In this document: piece by piece, positions 51,693-60,828 of the stretch | How positions within the stretch are numbered: the stretch's first letter is position 1 | How the letters are laid out: each line of letters opens with the position of its first letter | Origin: Bradyrhizobium sp. CSA207 | Lineage (GTDB): Bacteria; Pseudomonadota; Alphaproteobacteria; Rhizobiales; Xanthobacteraceae | DNA length: 64,000 bases | Direction: 5' to 3' | Assembly: GCF_029051685.1 (NCBI RefSeq) | Contig: NZ_JAACFT010000014.1 | Location: 143,800-207,799, forward strand | Made by a program: the position numbers and the translations under genes | The notes under the pieces: generated by a model | The model's database searches: none | Seen by the model: the letters and a program-made list of their open reading frames with translations, nothing else | What the model was told of the DNA's origin: nothing

Positions 51693-53450
51693 GTGCCTCC
51701 CGAGCGGATCGAACGCAAGCTCGCCGCCGTCCTGGCCGCCGATGTGGCTGGCTATAGCCGACTCATGGGAGCTGACGAGGAAGGCACTCTCGCGCGCCTG
51801 AAGGCCTGCCGTCGCGAATTGATGGACCCGGAGATTGCGGAGCACCGTGGGCGCGTCGTCAAGACCACCGGAGACGGCATCCTCATCGAGTTTTCGAGCG
51901 TGGTGGACGCCGTGCGCTGTGCGATGGACGTTCAGCGCGGCATGGCCGAGCGCAACGCGGATGTTACAGATGAGCAACGGATCGAGTTTCGCGTCGGGAT
52001 CAACCTTGGCGATATCATGATCGATGCCGAGGACATTCATGGCGACGGAGTGAATATCGCGGCGCGGTTAGAAAGTATAGCGGAGCCGGGCGGCATCTGC
52101 ATCTCGGACTCGTCCTATCAGCAAGTGCGCGACAAGTTCACCATCCACTTCGAGGATATGGGTGTGCAGCAGCTCAAGAACATCGCGCGTCCGGTCCGCG
52201 TCTATCGCGTACCGATTGGCCGGAGCGCGCCAAGGGAAAGGCCGGCGCTCGCCCTGCCGGACAAGCCCTCGATCGCGGTACTGCCATTTCAGAATATGAG
52301 TGGTGATCCCGAGCAGGAATACTTCGCCGATGGCATGGTTGAGGATATTATCACCGAATTGAGCCGGATTCGCTGGCTGTTTGTGATCGCTCGCAACTCG
52401 ACCTTCACATACAAGGGCCAGGCAGTTGCTGTGAAGCAGGTGGCGCGCGAACTGGGTGTGCGCTATGTGCTCGAAGGATCGGTGCGCAAGGGCGGGAATC
52501 GTGTGCGCGTCACCACGCAAATGATCGATGCGACCTCCGGCGCCCATATTTGGGCCGAGCGATACGACCGCGACCTCAGCGATATCTTTGCCGTGCAGGA
52601 CGAGATCACGGCGAGTGTTGCCGGAGTCATCGAGCCGGCGCTGGCGGAGGCCGAGCAGCAGCGAGTGTTGCGCAAGCCGCCGGAGCGGCTCGATGCTTGG
52701 GAAGCCTACCAGCGAGGACTTTGGCACTTCAACAAATACGGACCGGAGGAAAACCAGACCGCACAGACCTTTTTTCGCCAAGCCATCGCGCTCGATCCGA
52801 ATTTCGCTCCCGGCCATTACGGAAACGCGCTGGCTCTCCAATGGGAGATCTGGCACTTCTCGACGCGCCCCTTCTCGGAGGTTCAAGGAACTGCGCGTGA
52901 ACAAGCGCAAATCGCGGTATCGCTCGACGATAAGGATGCGACGGCGCATGCCGTGCTGGCACATATGATGATGTGGGGCGGCGAATGGGAGGCGGCGATC
53001 GCCGAAGCGCGCACTGCGGTTGCCCTCAATCCAAACGGTGCCTTTGTCATCAGCATGCTTGGTTGTGTACTCGGGTTCGGCGGCTATCGAGAGGAAGCAC
53101 TCGAGAGGTTGCAGCAGGCAATGCGTGCCAGCCCACACGATCCCCTGATTTGGCTTTGGTCGATCTGGCGCGCGGTCTTGCAGTTTTTTTCACGCGATTT
53201 CGTTGCTGCGCTGCAGACATTGCGCCAAGTTGTTCGCCTGCGTCCGAGCTACGCTCCCCCTTACGAATACGTCGCTGCGTCGCTCGCTTATCTCGGGCAA
53301 TTGGACGAGGCGCGCGAAGCACTGGAACGTGTTCCCCCGCAATCGGCGGAGCAGCTTCAGCGTTGGCAGCAACGGCCGCCCTGGATGCGGCCCGAGGATT
53401 ATGCGCTACGGGTCGAAGGTGTCCACCTTGCAGTCGGAGAGCGGGGTTGA
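51693..53450 (+). CDS. Class III adenylate/guanylate cyclase with TolB-like and TPR regions
   Basis: 585 residues from GTG 51693; a longer in-frame stretch to 51552 lies over the thioesterase end and is unlikely. Residues ~8-175 are a class III cyclase catalytic domain: AAVLAADVAGYSRLMGADEE (metal Asp), VVKTTGDGILIEFSS (second Asp) and VNIAARLESIAEPGGICIS. Residues ~190-330 carry the FlgO/TolB-like segment (PSIAVLPFQNMSGDPEQEYF, VRYVLEGSVRKGGNRVRVTT). TPR repeats follow to the C-terminus. This cyclase type is abundant in Bradyrhizobium and would signal through cAMP or a related nucleotide. No membrane anchor is evident. Confidence 0.92.
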   Translation: MPPERIERKLAAVLAADVAGYSRLMGADEEGTLARLKACRRELMDPEIAEHRGRVVKTTGDGILIEFSSVVDAVRCAMDVQRGMAERNADVTDEQRIEFRVGINLGDIMIDAEDIHGDGVNIAARLESIAEPGGICISDSSYQQVRDKFTIHFEDMGVQQLKNIARPVRVYRVPIGRSAPRERPALALPDKPSIAVLPFQNMSGDPEQEYFADGMVEDIITELSRIRWLFVIARNSTFTYKGQAVAVKQVARELGVRYVLEGSVRKGGNRVRVTTQMIDATSGAHIWAERYDRDLSDIFAVQDEITASVAGVIEPALAEAEQQRVLRKPPERLDAWEAYQRGLWHFNKYGPEENQTAQTFFRQAIALDPNFAPGHYGNALALQWEIWHFSTRPFSEVQGTAREQAQIAVSLDDKDATAHAVLAHMMMWGGEWEAAIAEARTAVALNPNGAFVISMLGCVLGFGGYREEALERLQQAMRASPHDPLIWLWSIWRAVLQFFSRDFVAALQTLRQVVRLRPSYAPPYEYVAASLAYLGQLDEAREALERVPPQSAEQLQRWQQRPPWMRPEDYALRVEGVHLAVGERG

Positions 53451-54150
53451 GTGCGACGCCGCGATCCCAATCATCTCTGAACGACTTTCAGACGGCGCGC
53501 TAGATGGCTTGAACTGCAACTAGCGAGCGAGGTCATCGAACAGGACCGCTGACTTTCGTCGTTGGGTACTTTTCGGACATTCCGTATTTTCCAAGTTGGG
53601 TCTGCTTTCCCGGGGTAAGGCGAAAGTTGGATTTCAAGCTTGCCGAGGGCGGCTTCTGGCGCAAAGCCGACATTCGGATATTTGCCGAATGAGCCGGAGA
53701 CCTGGGAAGCGGCAGACGCGTATCTGCGCGCTTGAAAACACATCGTTTTCGAGGGCTTTTTGCAGCCCGAATTAGAGCCCGAAATTTCGTTCGTGGAAGC
53801 GTCGTGGAAGCGGCAGGAGGAAAGTCGCAGCGTAAAGCCGGCAGGGTTGGCTGCGATGTAATGACTCAATTGTGATCGGGGGGCGCTTAGGCAGGTGCCG
53901 CTGCAGCACCTTTCCCTTTTAGACGCAAATCAGATTCAAGCCTGGTGCTGATCCCGAGGAGCGCGAGGACGGCACGCGTAGAAACGTCAAGGAGACGATC
54001 GACAGGTATTCGATCGTCGGGCGCGACGTGCCGCAATATCGCCCGCCGAACCTAGGTGACTGGAAAAAGCGCAAATCAGTCCACCTCGCGAACATCAGGC
54101 AGTCCGTAAACGCTGATGATCCCGAAATAGGCGCGCCTCATTGAAATCGC
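53451..54150. other. Long intergenic region without supported gene
   Basis: About 700 bases. A minus-strand open frame (53471-53869) has no family resemblance, low hydrophobic content and no start signal. A plus-strand stretch around 53950-54140 (for example DWKKRKSVHLANIRQS) could be the tail of a lost gene but cannot be assigned. The region continues into a tRNA-like segment. Confidence 0.45.
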
Positions 54151-54206
54151 GATGGCCCGTGAGCGGTAGGACTCGAACGTGCAACCAGACCGTTATGAGC
54201 GACGGG
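54151..54206 (-). tRNA. tRNA-like remnant, anticodon loop and T arm with CAU anticodon
   Basis: Read on the minus strand, the segment gives GCTCATAACGGTCTGGTTG, CACGTTCGAGTCCTACC and CGCTCACGGGCCA, resembling the 3' half of a CAU-anticodon tRNA (anticodon loop, variable region, T loop TTCGAGT and acceptor). The T stem is not fully complementary (GCACG against CCTAC) and no convincing D arm or 5' acceptor strand is found. It is therefore a degenerate gene or an attachment-site duplicate left by an integrating element, not a working tRNA. Confidence 0.35.
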
Positions 54207-54433
54207 ATAACTGCCAGCTTAGTTGATTTTTCTTCTCTTTTGTTCGTGTCCGATCGCTTTTGTCGCGTTTCGTTGGCGCCATTTCTGGTGCAAAACTGGT
54301 GCGGTGGTTCTGAAGCCTGATGCCCGACCTTCCTGTGTTTGGGAGCGGGCGATTCCTTGCGAGGTTCATGGTGACGTCCTGGCTTTGAGCATCTGCGACG
54401 CGGAACGTTCGGGCTGGTATGATCGGCAGGGTC

Positions 54434-57244
54434 TTACGCAAGTGTTGAGAACAGTTGACGCGCCGCTCGAACCTCGGGTGTCTCGTTGCTCTCCCTGAAC
54501 TTGGCACAGATAGGACCGAGAAGATTCCCCGCCCGAAGTCTCAGGCCTGATGCAGCCCATAACGCCGCCAAGCTCGTTGCTGATCTTAGCTCCCAGATCG
54601 CTGCCCCTTGACGGAGGGCCACCCGCAAAGCCTGCTTGAGGAGGGCCTCCGCCTGCGCCTGTTCTCCGCCGGAGAGGCGCACGATTTCTGCGCGCAGGCG
54701 CAGGATCTCGGGGTCGCAAAGCCCTTCGCCGTTGGTTTCGGATTGTCGTTCGAGTTCGTCGAGCAGGCGGCCAGCCGGCTCGAGTCTTCCCATTTCGATC
54801 AGAGCGGTGGCGAGTTCGGCTTTGAAGCGGTTGTGATTGGCGGAAATTCCCCGGTCGTCCAGCCGCGCAATTCCGGCAGCCAGTTCCCTTGCGCCCGATT
54901 CCACGTCGCCCTGACGGATCAGGATCATTCCGCGAAGGGACGGCACCCAGTTGGCGTACGGCCTATGACGCTGGCCGTGGGTTTCCAGCCGAGTCAGGTA
55001 TTTCTCGGCCAAGTCCAGGTGGCCGGCGAAGATCGCGGTCGGACATGCAGCCTGCTGGAGAGCGTAGAATTCCGACACCGGGTCCGTTCGAGATTCGGCT
55101 TCACGAACGGCCTCTTGCGCCGTGCTGATGGCCTCTCCGATTTCGCCGCGCAGGAACTGGACCTGCGCGAGCGTGCTCAGTGCCAGGCTCCTTTGATCGT
55201 AGACCAGTCTCGCATCCATCGGAGTGTCCGACCGATCCAAGCGCTCCAGCACGCTCTGCAGGAGACGTGCGGATTCGATCTGGTCACCCATCGCGTGGCG
55301 GATGTTGGCGATCAGCCGGTCTCCTACGAGTATCGCGGCAGCGTCGCCATTGCGGAGCCCCAGCTCTCTGAATGCCTCGGCATGTGCTGCCGAGACCTTG
55401 AATCGACCAGCGTTCCAGGCGTTGACCATCAGGCTCCATCTGGCCCTCAATTGGTGCGGCAGATCGTCGAGCTTTTCCGCGATTGCAAGCGCGCGCTCGG
55501 CGATCGCGATCATATGCCGTCCATGGGAGTCGATCTGGAGCAGCGATGCAAACAGTTCGACAAGGAGCTGCATCTCGGTTCCGGGATCGCCCGCAAGATC
55601 TGCGGACTCGAGCGCGTGGTTCACGCGCGCGCGGCACTCCTCGACGAGCTGCCACGACCACCAGAGGGGAACGGACGCGAGTGTGAGCGGCAGTCCGATC
55701 GTGTATGCCTGTTCATGCGCGAAGCTCCAGTCGAGAGCCGCGCGTACGTCGTCGATCTGCACCGGCGCCCCTCGGCGTAGCCGCTCGAGCATAAGCAATG
55801 CGTGCCGCTGACGAACGGTCGCTTCCTCGCCTTCCTGGCGAAGACGATCCAGCGCAAAATGTCTCGTTGTGACCAGCATCCGGAAGCGCCGTGTATCTCC
55901 GTCGGATTCGGTCGAAAGAAGAGATTTTGCGGCCAAAGCAGCGAGGTCGCGGATCACCGCCCCGGCAGGGTGGCTTTCATCCGCGGCGACCGCGGCGTCC
56001 TCGGCAGTGAACGAGCCGGCGAAGACTGACAATCGCCGAAACAGCGCGCGCTCAGAGGACGAGAGCAGATCGTGACCCCACTGGAGCATCTCAGCGAGCG
56101 TCTGATGGCGAGTGATGGCTGTCCTTCGCGAGCCCAGGTCTTCGAGCTGCAGCCGGCCGAGCTGTTCGGCCAGGCTTCTGACGCCCAAAGCACCTGCCTG
56201 CACCGCCGCCATCTCGATCGCGAGCGGCAGGCCGTCCAGGGCACGGCAGAGGGCGCAGACATAAGGTGCTTCGTGATCGCCGAGAGCGAAGCTCCCAGCA
56301 GCCGCTGCACGTTCAGCAAACAATTGGACGGCCGAATAGCTCAAGGCCTGCTGCGCCGAAGCCAGATCGGCGGGGGGAATATCGAGCGGATCGACGCGGT
56401 AGATCCATTCTCCTTCCACCCGGAGTATCTCGCGGCTGGTCGCGATGATGCGGACCCGTGGTGCACCTCGCGCCATCGCTTCGCAAAAAAGGGCGGCCGC
56501 CTCGACGAGGTGCTCGCAATTGTCCAGCAGTATCAGGACGCTCCTGTCCTTCAGCCCCGCGACCAGCATCTCCGTTGGATTTCCTGAAAGCACCACCTTT
56601 CCCAGCGCGGTCGCGACCGCTGTCGGGACCCACTCGGGCTCGGCCACCGACGCAAGGTCGACGAAGACCGCGCCGTCCGGAAACTCGCGTTTCAGTCGGG
56701 TCGACACGGCTTGGGCCAACCTCGTTTTTCCAATGCCTCCGGCACCTGCCACCGTCACCAGCCGGTTCTGTCGGATCAATGCGGCCAGATGGTTGATGGC
56801 GGCCTCTCGTCCGATCAGCGACGAGAGGGATTGCGGAATGCCTTCCTGCGTGCGGGGCTCCCGCACCGGCGCACTCGGCTTGTCTTCAACCGTTATAGGA
56901 GCCGCAAGCCGGTAGCCCCGACCGGACTCCGTCTGGATAAGGGACGCGCCGCCTTGGGTTCGCCCGAGCGCGTTGCGGAGCTTGGAGACGTGCGCTCGAA
57001 CTGTGCCGTCGTCGACGTGGACTCGTCCCCAGACGCGCGCAACCAAGTCCTCTCGGCTCACGAGGTCGCCGCGAGCCTCTATCAGCGCGAGCAGGATTTC
57101 GAAGGCGCGGGGGCCGAGAGGGATCGGCGTTTCGCCTTCAAAAATCTGTCGCTTGAGGCGATCCAGGCGCACGCCTCCGAAACAGAGCACAACGCGTTCC
57201 GAGATGGCTCTTTCGGCCGACCGCTCTCCCGCAAGTGTCATCAT
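54434..57244 (-). CDS. Winged-helix / NTPase / TPR regulator (STAND type), third copy
   Basis: About 936 residues from ATG 57244 (MMTLAGER); the frame is open further to 57475 but that would cross the divergent hydrolase start. Winged helix ~18-118 (IPLGPRAFEILLALIEARGD, TVRAHVSKLRNALGRTQGG, SGRGYRLAAPI), Walker A GAGGIGKTRL (167-176), Walker B LILLDNCEH, ATSREILR, GLPLAIEMAAV, then TPR-type helices (IAIAERALAIAEKLDDLPHQ). It has the same architecture as the 43-49 kb pair but its winged helix is clearly different, so it should read a different operator. It is divergent by 111 bases from the 57356-62694 hydrolase/oxidoreductase cassette, its probable target. Confidence 0.9.
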   Translation of the reverse strand: MMTLAGERSAERAISERVVLCFGGVRLDRLKRQIFEGETPIPLGPRAFEILLALIEARGDLVSREDLVARVWGRVHVDDGTVRAHVSKLRNALGRTQGGASLIQTESGRGYRLAAPITVEDKPSAPVREPRTQEGIPQSLSSLIGREAAINHLAALIRQNRLVTVAGAGGIGKTRLAQAVSTRLKREFPDGAVFVDLASVAEPEWVPTAVATALGKVVLSGNPTEMLVAGLKDRSVLILLDNCEHLVEAAALFCEAMARGAPRVRIIATSREILRVEGEWIYRVDPLDIPPADLASAQQALSYSAVQLFAERAAAAGSFALGDHEAPYVCALCRALDGLPLAIEMAAVQAGALGVRSLAEQLGRLQLEDLGSRRTAITRHQTLAEMLQWGHDLLSSSERALFRRLSVFAGSFTAEDAAVAADESHPAGAVIRDLAALAAKSLLSTESDGDTRRFRMLVTTRHFALDRLRQEGEEATVRQRHALLMLERLRRGAPVQIDDVRAALDWSFAHEQAYTIGLPLTLASVPLWWSWQLVEECRARVNHALESADLAGDPGTEMQLLVELFASLLQIDSHGRHMIAIAERALAIAEKLDDLPHQLRARWSLMVNAWNAGRFKVSAAHAEAFRELGLRNGDAAAILVGDRLIANIRHAMGDQIESARLLQSVLERLDRSDTPMDARLVYDQRSLALSTLAQVQFLRGEIGEAISTAQEAVREAESRTDPVSEFYALQQAACPTAIFAGHLDLAEKYLTRLETHGQRHRPYANWVPSLRGMILIRQGDVESGARELAAGIARLDDRGISANHNRFKAELATALIEMGRLEPAGRLLDELERQSETNGEGLCDPEILRLRAEIVRLSGGEQAQAEALLKQALRVALRQGAAIWELRSATSLAALWAASGLRLRAGNLLGPICAKFRESNETPEVRAARQLFSTLA

Positions 57245-57355
57245 CGGCCGCTTGCTACACCGCAACAATTCTTCACAACACGCAACATGCTCGTCGGTGC
57301 CGTCCAATCTACAGTTTGCACGGATCGATTGTCGCCGACAAGGATGGAGCTGGCG

Positions 57356-58096
57356 ATGGGGAACACAAAGCCGAGAACGGTTATCCTGGTCCATGGCGCT
57401 TGGACCGACGGCTCCTGCTGGTCGTCGGTAATCGCTCAACTCAATGGCGCAGCGGTCGAGACAACAGCAGTCCAACTCCCCTTGTCCTCGTTAGCTGAGG
57501 ATGTCGCGACCGTTCAGCGGGCCATGGCTCTTGAGGAAGGACCGCTGCTGCTGGTGGGACATTCGTATGGTGGCGTGGTCATCACCCAGGCTGGCGATGA
57601 TCCGAAGATCGCGGGGCTCGTCTACGTGGCGGCGTTTGCACCCGATGCGGATCAATCCGCCTTGTCCTTGGCCGAATTGCTTCCGCCATCGCCAGCGGCA
57701 TCGGAGCTGGAGCGAGATGGCTCAGGCTTCTTCAAGCTCACCCGCAAGGGAATCCTCGAGGACTTCGCCCAGGACCTGATCATCGGACAGAAAGAAGTCA
57801 TGATCGCTACTCAGGGACCGATATCCATCCACGCGCTCGGCGCACCGGTCAGCAGCACCGCCTGGAGGGGCAGGTCCTGCTGGTACGTACTGGCCGAAAA
57901 TGATCGCACTATCTGGCCCGCGCTGCAGGAAAGAATGTCGAGTCACATCGGCGCAGAGACCATCCGCGTTCCTGCCGGCCACGTCGCGATGCTCTCCTGT
58001 CCTCAAAAGGTCGCCGAGGTGATCCTGCTTGCAACCGCGGCAACGCTCTCACGAAAGAGATGCGAGCACATGCCCTCAAAGGGGAGCAGACCATGA
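57356..58096 (+). CDS. Alpha/beta hydrolase (EstC/salicylate esterase-like)
   Basis: 246 residues, ATG 57356 after AAGGATGGAGCTGGCG. The oxyanion and nucleophile regions are VILVHGAWTDGSCWSSVI and LLLVGHSYGGVVITQA (Ser in G-H-S-Y-G). An Asp in LAENDRTIWPALQ and a His in RVPAGHVAMLSCP complete the triad. It is of the small esterase type similar to EstC and plant methylesterases. It is the first gene divergent from the third STAND regulator. Its stop overlaps a truncated NmrA-like gene start (ATGA at 58093). Confidence 0.9.
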   Translation: MGNTKPRTVILVHGAWTDGSCWSSVIAQLNGAAVETTAVQLPLSSLAEDVATVQRAMALEEGPLLLVGHSYGGVVITQAGDDPKIAGLVYVAAFAPDADQSALSLAELLPPSPAASELERDGSGFFKLTRKGILEDFAQDLIIGQKEVMIATQGPISIHALGAPVSSTAWRGRSCWYVLAENDRTIWPALQERMSSHIGAETIRVPAGHVAMLSCPQKVAEVILLATAATLSRKRCEHMPSKGSRP

Positions 58097-58191
58097 GCCA
58101 AGCAAACATTCTGATCAGCGGGGCGACCGGACGCACGGGGGGCGCTGCTATCAACGAATTGCTCAAGATGGGAAAGAGCGTGCGGGCCTAG
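58093..58191 (+). pseudogene. 5' fragment of an NmrA-like NAD(P)-binding gene
   Basis: ATG 58093 overlaps the hydrolase stop. It encodes 32 residues (ILISGATGRTGGAAINELLK, GKSVRA) ending at TAG 58189-58191. The intact gene at 60829 starts with near-identical residues (ILVSGATGRTGGAAIDELVA) and continues YLRSDD exactly where this copy stops. Everything after the first beta-alpha unit is gone; the next gene starts 44 bases later. It marks a deletion in a duplicated gene. Confidence 0.8.
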
Positions 58192-58235
58192 GCGTCTCCA
58201 ACTGGAGGCTTCCGGGATCAACGAAAGCGCATATC

Positions 58236-59087
58236 ATGCCGAAGACATGGTTTATTACGGGTGCGAGCAGCGGCTTCGGACGGGAGCTGACCGAGCTGCT
58301 GCTTCATCGTGGCGACACGGTAGCCGCCACAGTCCGCAAGCCCGAGGCTCTCCAGGACCTCGCGAGCAAGTATCGCGAGCGTCTTTGGGTCGCGGTCCTC
58401 GACGTCACGAACGGCGAGGGCGTGCGCCAAATTGTCAGCCGAGCCTTCGCCGATTTGGAGCGAATCGACGTCGTGGTCAGCAATGCCGGCTACGCGCTGT
58501 TCGGCGCGGCGGAAGAGGTCAGCGACGCGCAGATCGAGCGCCAGATCGACACCAATCTGCTTGGGTCGATCCGGCTCGCCCGCGCGGCAATCCCCCACCT
58601 TCGGCGACAGGGCGGTGGGCGGATCATTCAGATTTCGTCGTCTGTCGGGCAGGCGGCCTATCCGACGATGGGCGTCTATGCCGCCACCAAGTGGGGTGTC
58701 GAAGGCTTCTTCGAGGGCACGATCCCGGAGATCGCTCCGTTCGGCATCGAGGTCACGCTGGTTGAGCCAGGCGCTTCGCGCACGAATTTTGCTTCCTCCA
58801 GCGCTGATATGGGCCAAATCCTTCTGGTCTATGAACAGACGCCTGCCGGCGAGTTTCGCCGCAGGGCAGAGTCGGCTGGCCTCGCCATGTTTCCCGGTGA
58901 TCCGCGCAAGGTCGCTGCGGCGATCATCGCCTCGGCCGATCAGGCCCCGGCGCCAAGGCGCTTGACGCTCGGCAGTGACGCCTACGCGCTCGTCCATGCG
59001 GCCCTGACGGAGCGGCTGGCGGCCCTGGAAAATCAGGAAGCATTGGCGCGCTCGACCGACATAGCGATCCAGGGAGCCGCAGTCTGA
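58236..59087 (+). CDS. SDR-family oxidoreductase
   Basis: 283 residues, ATG 58236. Classical SDR: WFITGASSGFGRELTELLLH (cofactor), VVSNAGYALFGAAEEV, catalytic ISSSVGQAAYPTMGVYAATK with Ser and Y-x3-K, and VTLVEPGASRTNF. NADP preference is suggested by an Arg at the end of the second strand region (ATVRKPE). The long C-terminal extension matches the family of SDRs acting on bulky substrates (YbbO-like). It belongs to the cassette following the esterase gene. Confidence 0.9.
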   Translation: MPKTWFITGASSGFGRELTELLLHRGDTVAATVRKPEALQDLASKYRERLWVAVLDVTNGEGVRQIVSRAFADLERIDVVVSNAGYALFGAAEEVSDAQIERQIDTNLLGSIRLARAAIPHLRRQGGGRIIQISSSVGQAAYPTMGVYAATKWGVEGFFEGTIPEIAPFGIEVTLVEPGASRTNFASSSADMGQILLVYEQTPAGEFRRRAESAGLAMFPGDPRKVAAAIIASADQAPAPRRLTLGSDAYALVHAALTERLAALENQEALARSTDIAIQGAAV

Positions 59088-59196
59088 CCGCTCAAATCGA
59101 AGGAGCGGAACGTCGCCGCCATCGTCTCTGACAAGGATCGCACACTTCGCGACATCACCTTCACGCAATCAAGCGCGAAACAATGGAGAAAGAAAA

Positions 59197-59793
59197 ATGG
59201 TGAAATACAGCGAGTTTGAATTCAGGACACAGCCGTGGTTCGAAGCGTCGTGGTTCGACCGGTCCAATTTCCAGGGTTTCAGCCATTTCATCCCGATGAA
59301 GACGATCGTCATTCACTGCTTTGACCCTCGGGCATCAGAGATTCCACAGGCGGTCGCCGATCATTTTGGGGATGAGGTCTACCCTGGAGAGAACATCCTC
59401 GATGAACATGGCAACCGGATCGGAAACACGCGAACGCTGTTCGTCGTGTCCAACGCGGGCGGCCGAGCCCTTTCGGCCCTGCAATCAGTGGCCACGATGG
59501 ACTATCTCTTCCAGGTTCAGAAGGTCGTTGTTGTGCATCACTCATTCTGCGGCGCGACGGCCTTCTCGCCGGAGGCTCTCGTTGCTGATTTCCACGATCA
59601 TCATCACGCCGACATCTCGAAGATGTTTGAGCATGATAGTCTTGCTATCACGGACTTCGAGAAATCGATCAAGCACGATGTCGAGCTGCTCCGCGCCAGT
59701 CCGGCAGTCCCGAAGCACATCAAGCTCTACGGTTTCTTTTTCGAGATGAATTCGGGCAAGTTAACCGAGGTTGTCCGGGACGTTCCCGCATAG
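59197..59793 (+). CDS. Beta-carbonic anhydrase-like protein
   Basis: 198 residues, ATG 59197 after GGAGAAAGAAAA. Motifs of the beta-carbonic anhydrase fold: Cys41-Phe-Asp43-Pro-Arg45 (HCFDPRASEIPQ) and His115-x2-Cys118 (VVVHHSFCGATAF), the set of zinc ligands plus the Asp-Arg dyad. NAGGRALSALQSVATMDYLF fits the helix preceding the second motif. The N-terminal ~35 residues, with three Trp/Phe pairs, differ from usual members. CO2 hydration is possible, but related fold members act on CS2 or COS, so the activity is unproven. Confidence 0.75.
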   Translation: MVKYSEFEFRTQPWFEASWFDRSNFQGFSHFIPMKTIVIHCFDPRASEIPQAVADHFGDEVYPGENILDEHGNRIGNTRTLFVVSNAGGRALSALQSVATMDYLFQVQKVVVVHHSFCGATAFSPEALVADFHDHHHADISKMFEHDSLAITDFEKSIKHDVELLRASPAVPKHIKLYGFFFEMNSGKLTEVVRDVPA

Positions 59794-59914
59794 AATGCGG
59801 CGCGCAAGCGAACGCGGCCGGGTCGCAAGCAGTCGCTTGCGATCATGGACGCCGGTTTGGCTGCAGACGTTTGGAAGTTGTAAAGAGTGTGGTGGTCGAC
59901 TTACAGGACATCTC

Positions 59915-60538
59915 ATGATCGCAGATATCAAGGTTCCGGATAGCAGCATCGCACGCCAGGCCGAGGAGCTCGTGCGCTCCGTTTCCGATGACACACTCTT
60001 CAACCATGTGATGCGCTGCTACTGGTTCGGCGAGCTGTTCGCGCAGCAGGAAGGCAAGAAGGTCGATAGCGAGCTGATGTTTCTTTCAACCGTCCTGCAT
60101 GATCTCGGTCTCACCACCCATGCACCCGGCCCGCATCGGTTCGAGATCGAAGGCGCGAGCGCGGCGCGGACATTCCTCCGGGAGCAGGGCGTGACGGAGG
60201 ATCGAGCCCAGAAGGTTTGGGATAACATCGCGCTGCACACCTGGGATATGAATCAATTCAGGGGCGACACAAGTCGTTTGATGCAGCGTGGCCTCGCCTA
60301 CGACGTCTCCGGTGTGCAGGACGCGCGACTCGACCCCGATGACGTCGCCGAGGTGGTTCGGCGATATCCCAGACTCAATTTCAAGCGGGCTTTCAACGAA
60401 ATGCTCAATCATGAGCTCGACTGCAAGCAACCCTATCCGCACTGGTTCCACATCTGCTCTCGCATTGCGCACAACAGGTCGCCGCTCACCATTGTGGATG
60501 CGCCGGTCGTTCTTGACTGGGCGCCGTTCGATGAGTGA
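59915..60538 (+). CDS. HD-domain hydrolase (cyanamide hydratase/Ddi2-like)
   Basis: 207 residues, ATG 59915. Metal-site candidates in order: His31 (TLFNHVMRCYWFGELF), His62-Asp63 (LSTVLHDLGLTTHAPGPHRF) and a later His in DNIALHTWDMNQ. The segment FNHVMRCYWFGE with VLHDLGLT is typical of the HD group related to yeast Ddi2/Ddi3 cyanamide hydratase. The actual substrate is not known. A fragment of a second such protein follows at 60548. Confidence 0.8.
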   Translation: MIADIKVPDSSIARQAEELVRSVSDDTLFNHVMRCYWFGELFAQQEGKKVDSELMFLSTVLHDLGLTTHAPGPHRFEIEGASAARTFLREQGVTEDRAQKVWDNIALHTWDMNQFRGDTSRLMQRGLAYDVSGVQDARLDPDDVAEVVRRYPRLNFKRAFNEMLNHELDCKQPYPHWFHICSRIAHNRSPLTIVDAPVVLDWAPFDE

Positions 60539-60547
60539 GCGGACGTT

Positions 60548-60733
60548 TTGTCGCGACAGTGCTTCCTTTCGGCCCGCGGGATTTCTCAGTCTGACATCGA
60601 CCTCGTATGGACCGCGATCGCGCTCCATACGACTCCAGGGATCCCGCAGCACATGCATCCGGTCGTTGCGCTCGTAACCGCCGGTGTCGAAATGGATGAG
60701 CTGGGCATCTCTTATCGGGATTGCAGCGATGAA
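60548..60733 (+). pseudogene. Internal fragment of a second HD-domain gene
   Basis: The frame from GTG 60548 reads FLSARGISQSDIDLVWTAIA then LHTTPGIPQHMHPVVALVTA and GVEMDELGISY, a middle section of the same HD family (DRAQKVWDNIALHTW is the equivalent in the gene upstream). The N-terminal half with the HD dyad and the C-terminus are missing. The frame runs on to 60832 but loses resemblance near 60730. It is either a deletion remnant or the product of recombination between duplicated HD genes. Confidence 0.65.
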
Positions 60734-60828
60734 GAGCCTCCACCGAGGCAATTTCTGTACTGTCGTCCGTCAATCGGCGTGGCCGAGTTAGGCGTGAGGC
60801 GCTTCCCAATGACCCAAGGATCAAAACG

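Noticed and set aside
53471..53869. 132-residue minus-strand frame
   Set aside because: Ser-rich, no motif, no ribosome-binding site; no family resemblance.
54151..54206. Functional tRNA gene
   Set aside because: The T stem is mismatched and the 5' acceptor and D arms are not recognisable; kept only as a remnant.
54608..55780. 390-residue plus-strand frame over the third STAND gene
   Set aside because: Lies opposite conserved TPR coding sequence and has no start signals or motifs.
43379..57244. Reading the STAND proteins as Avs-type antiphage defence genes
   Set aside because: Their N-terminal domain is a DNA-binding winged helix, not a nuclease or other effector, and no typical defence genes accompany them; a transcriptional role fits better.
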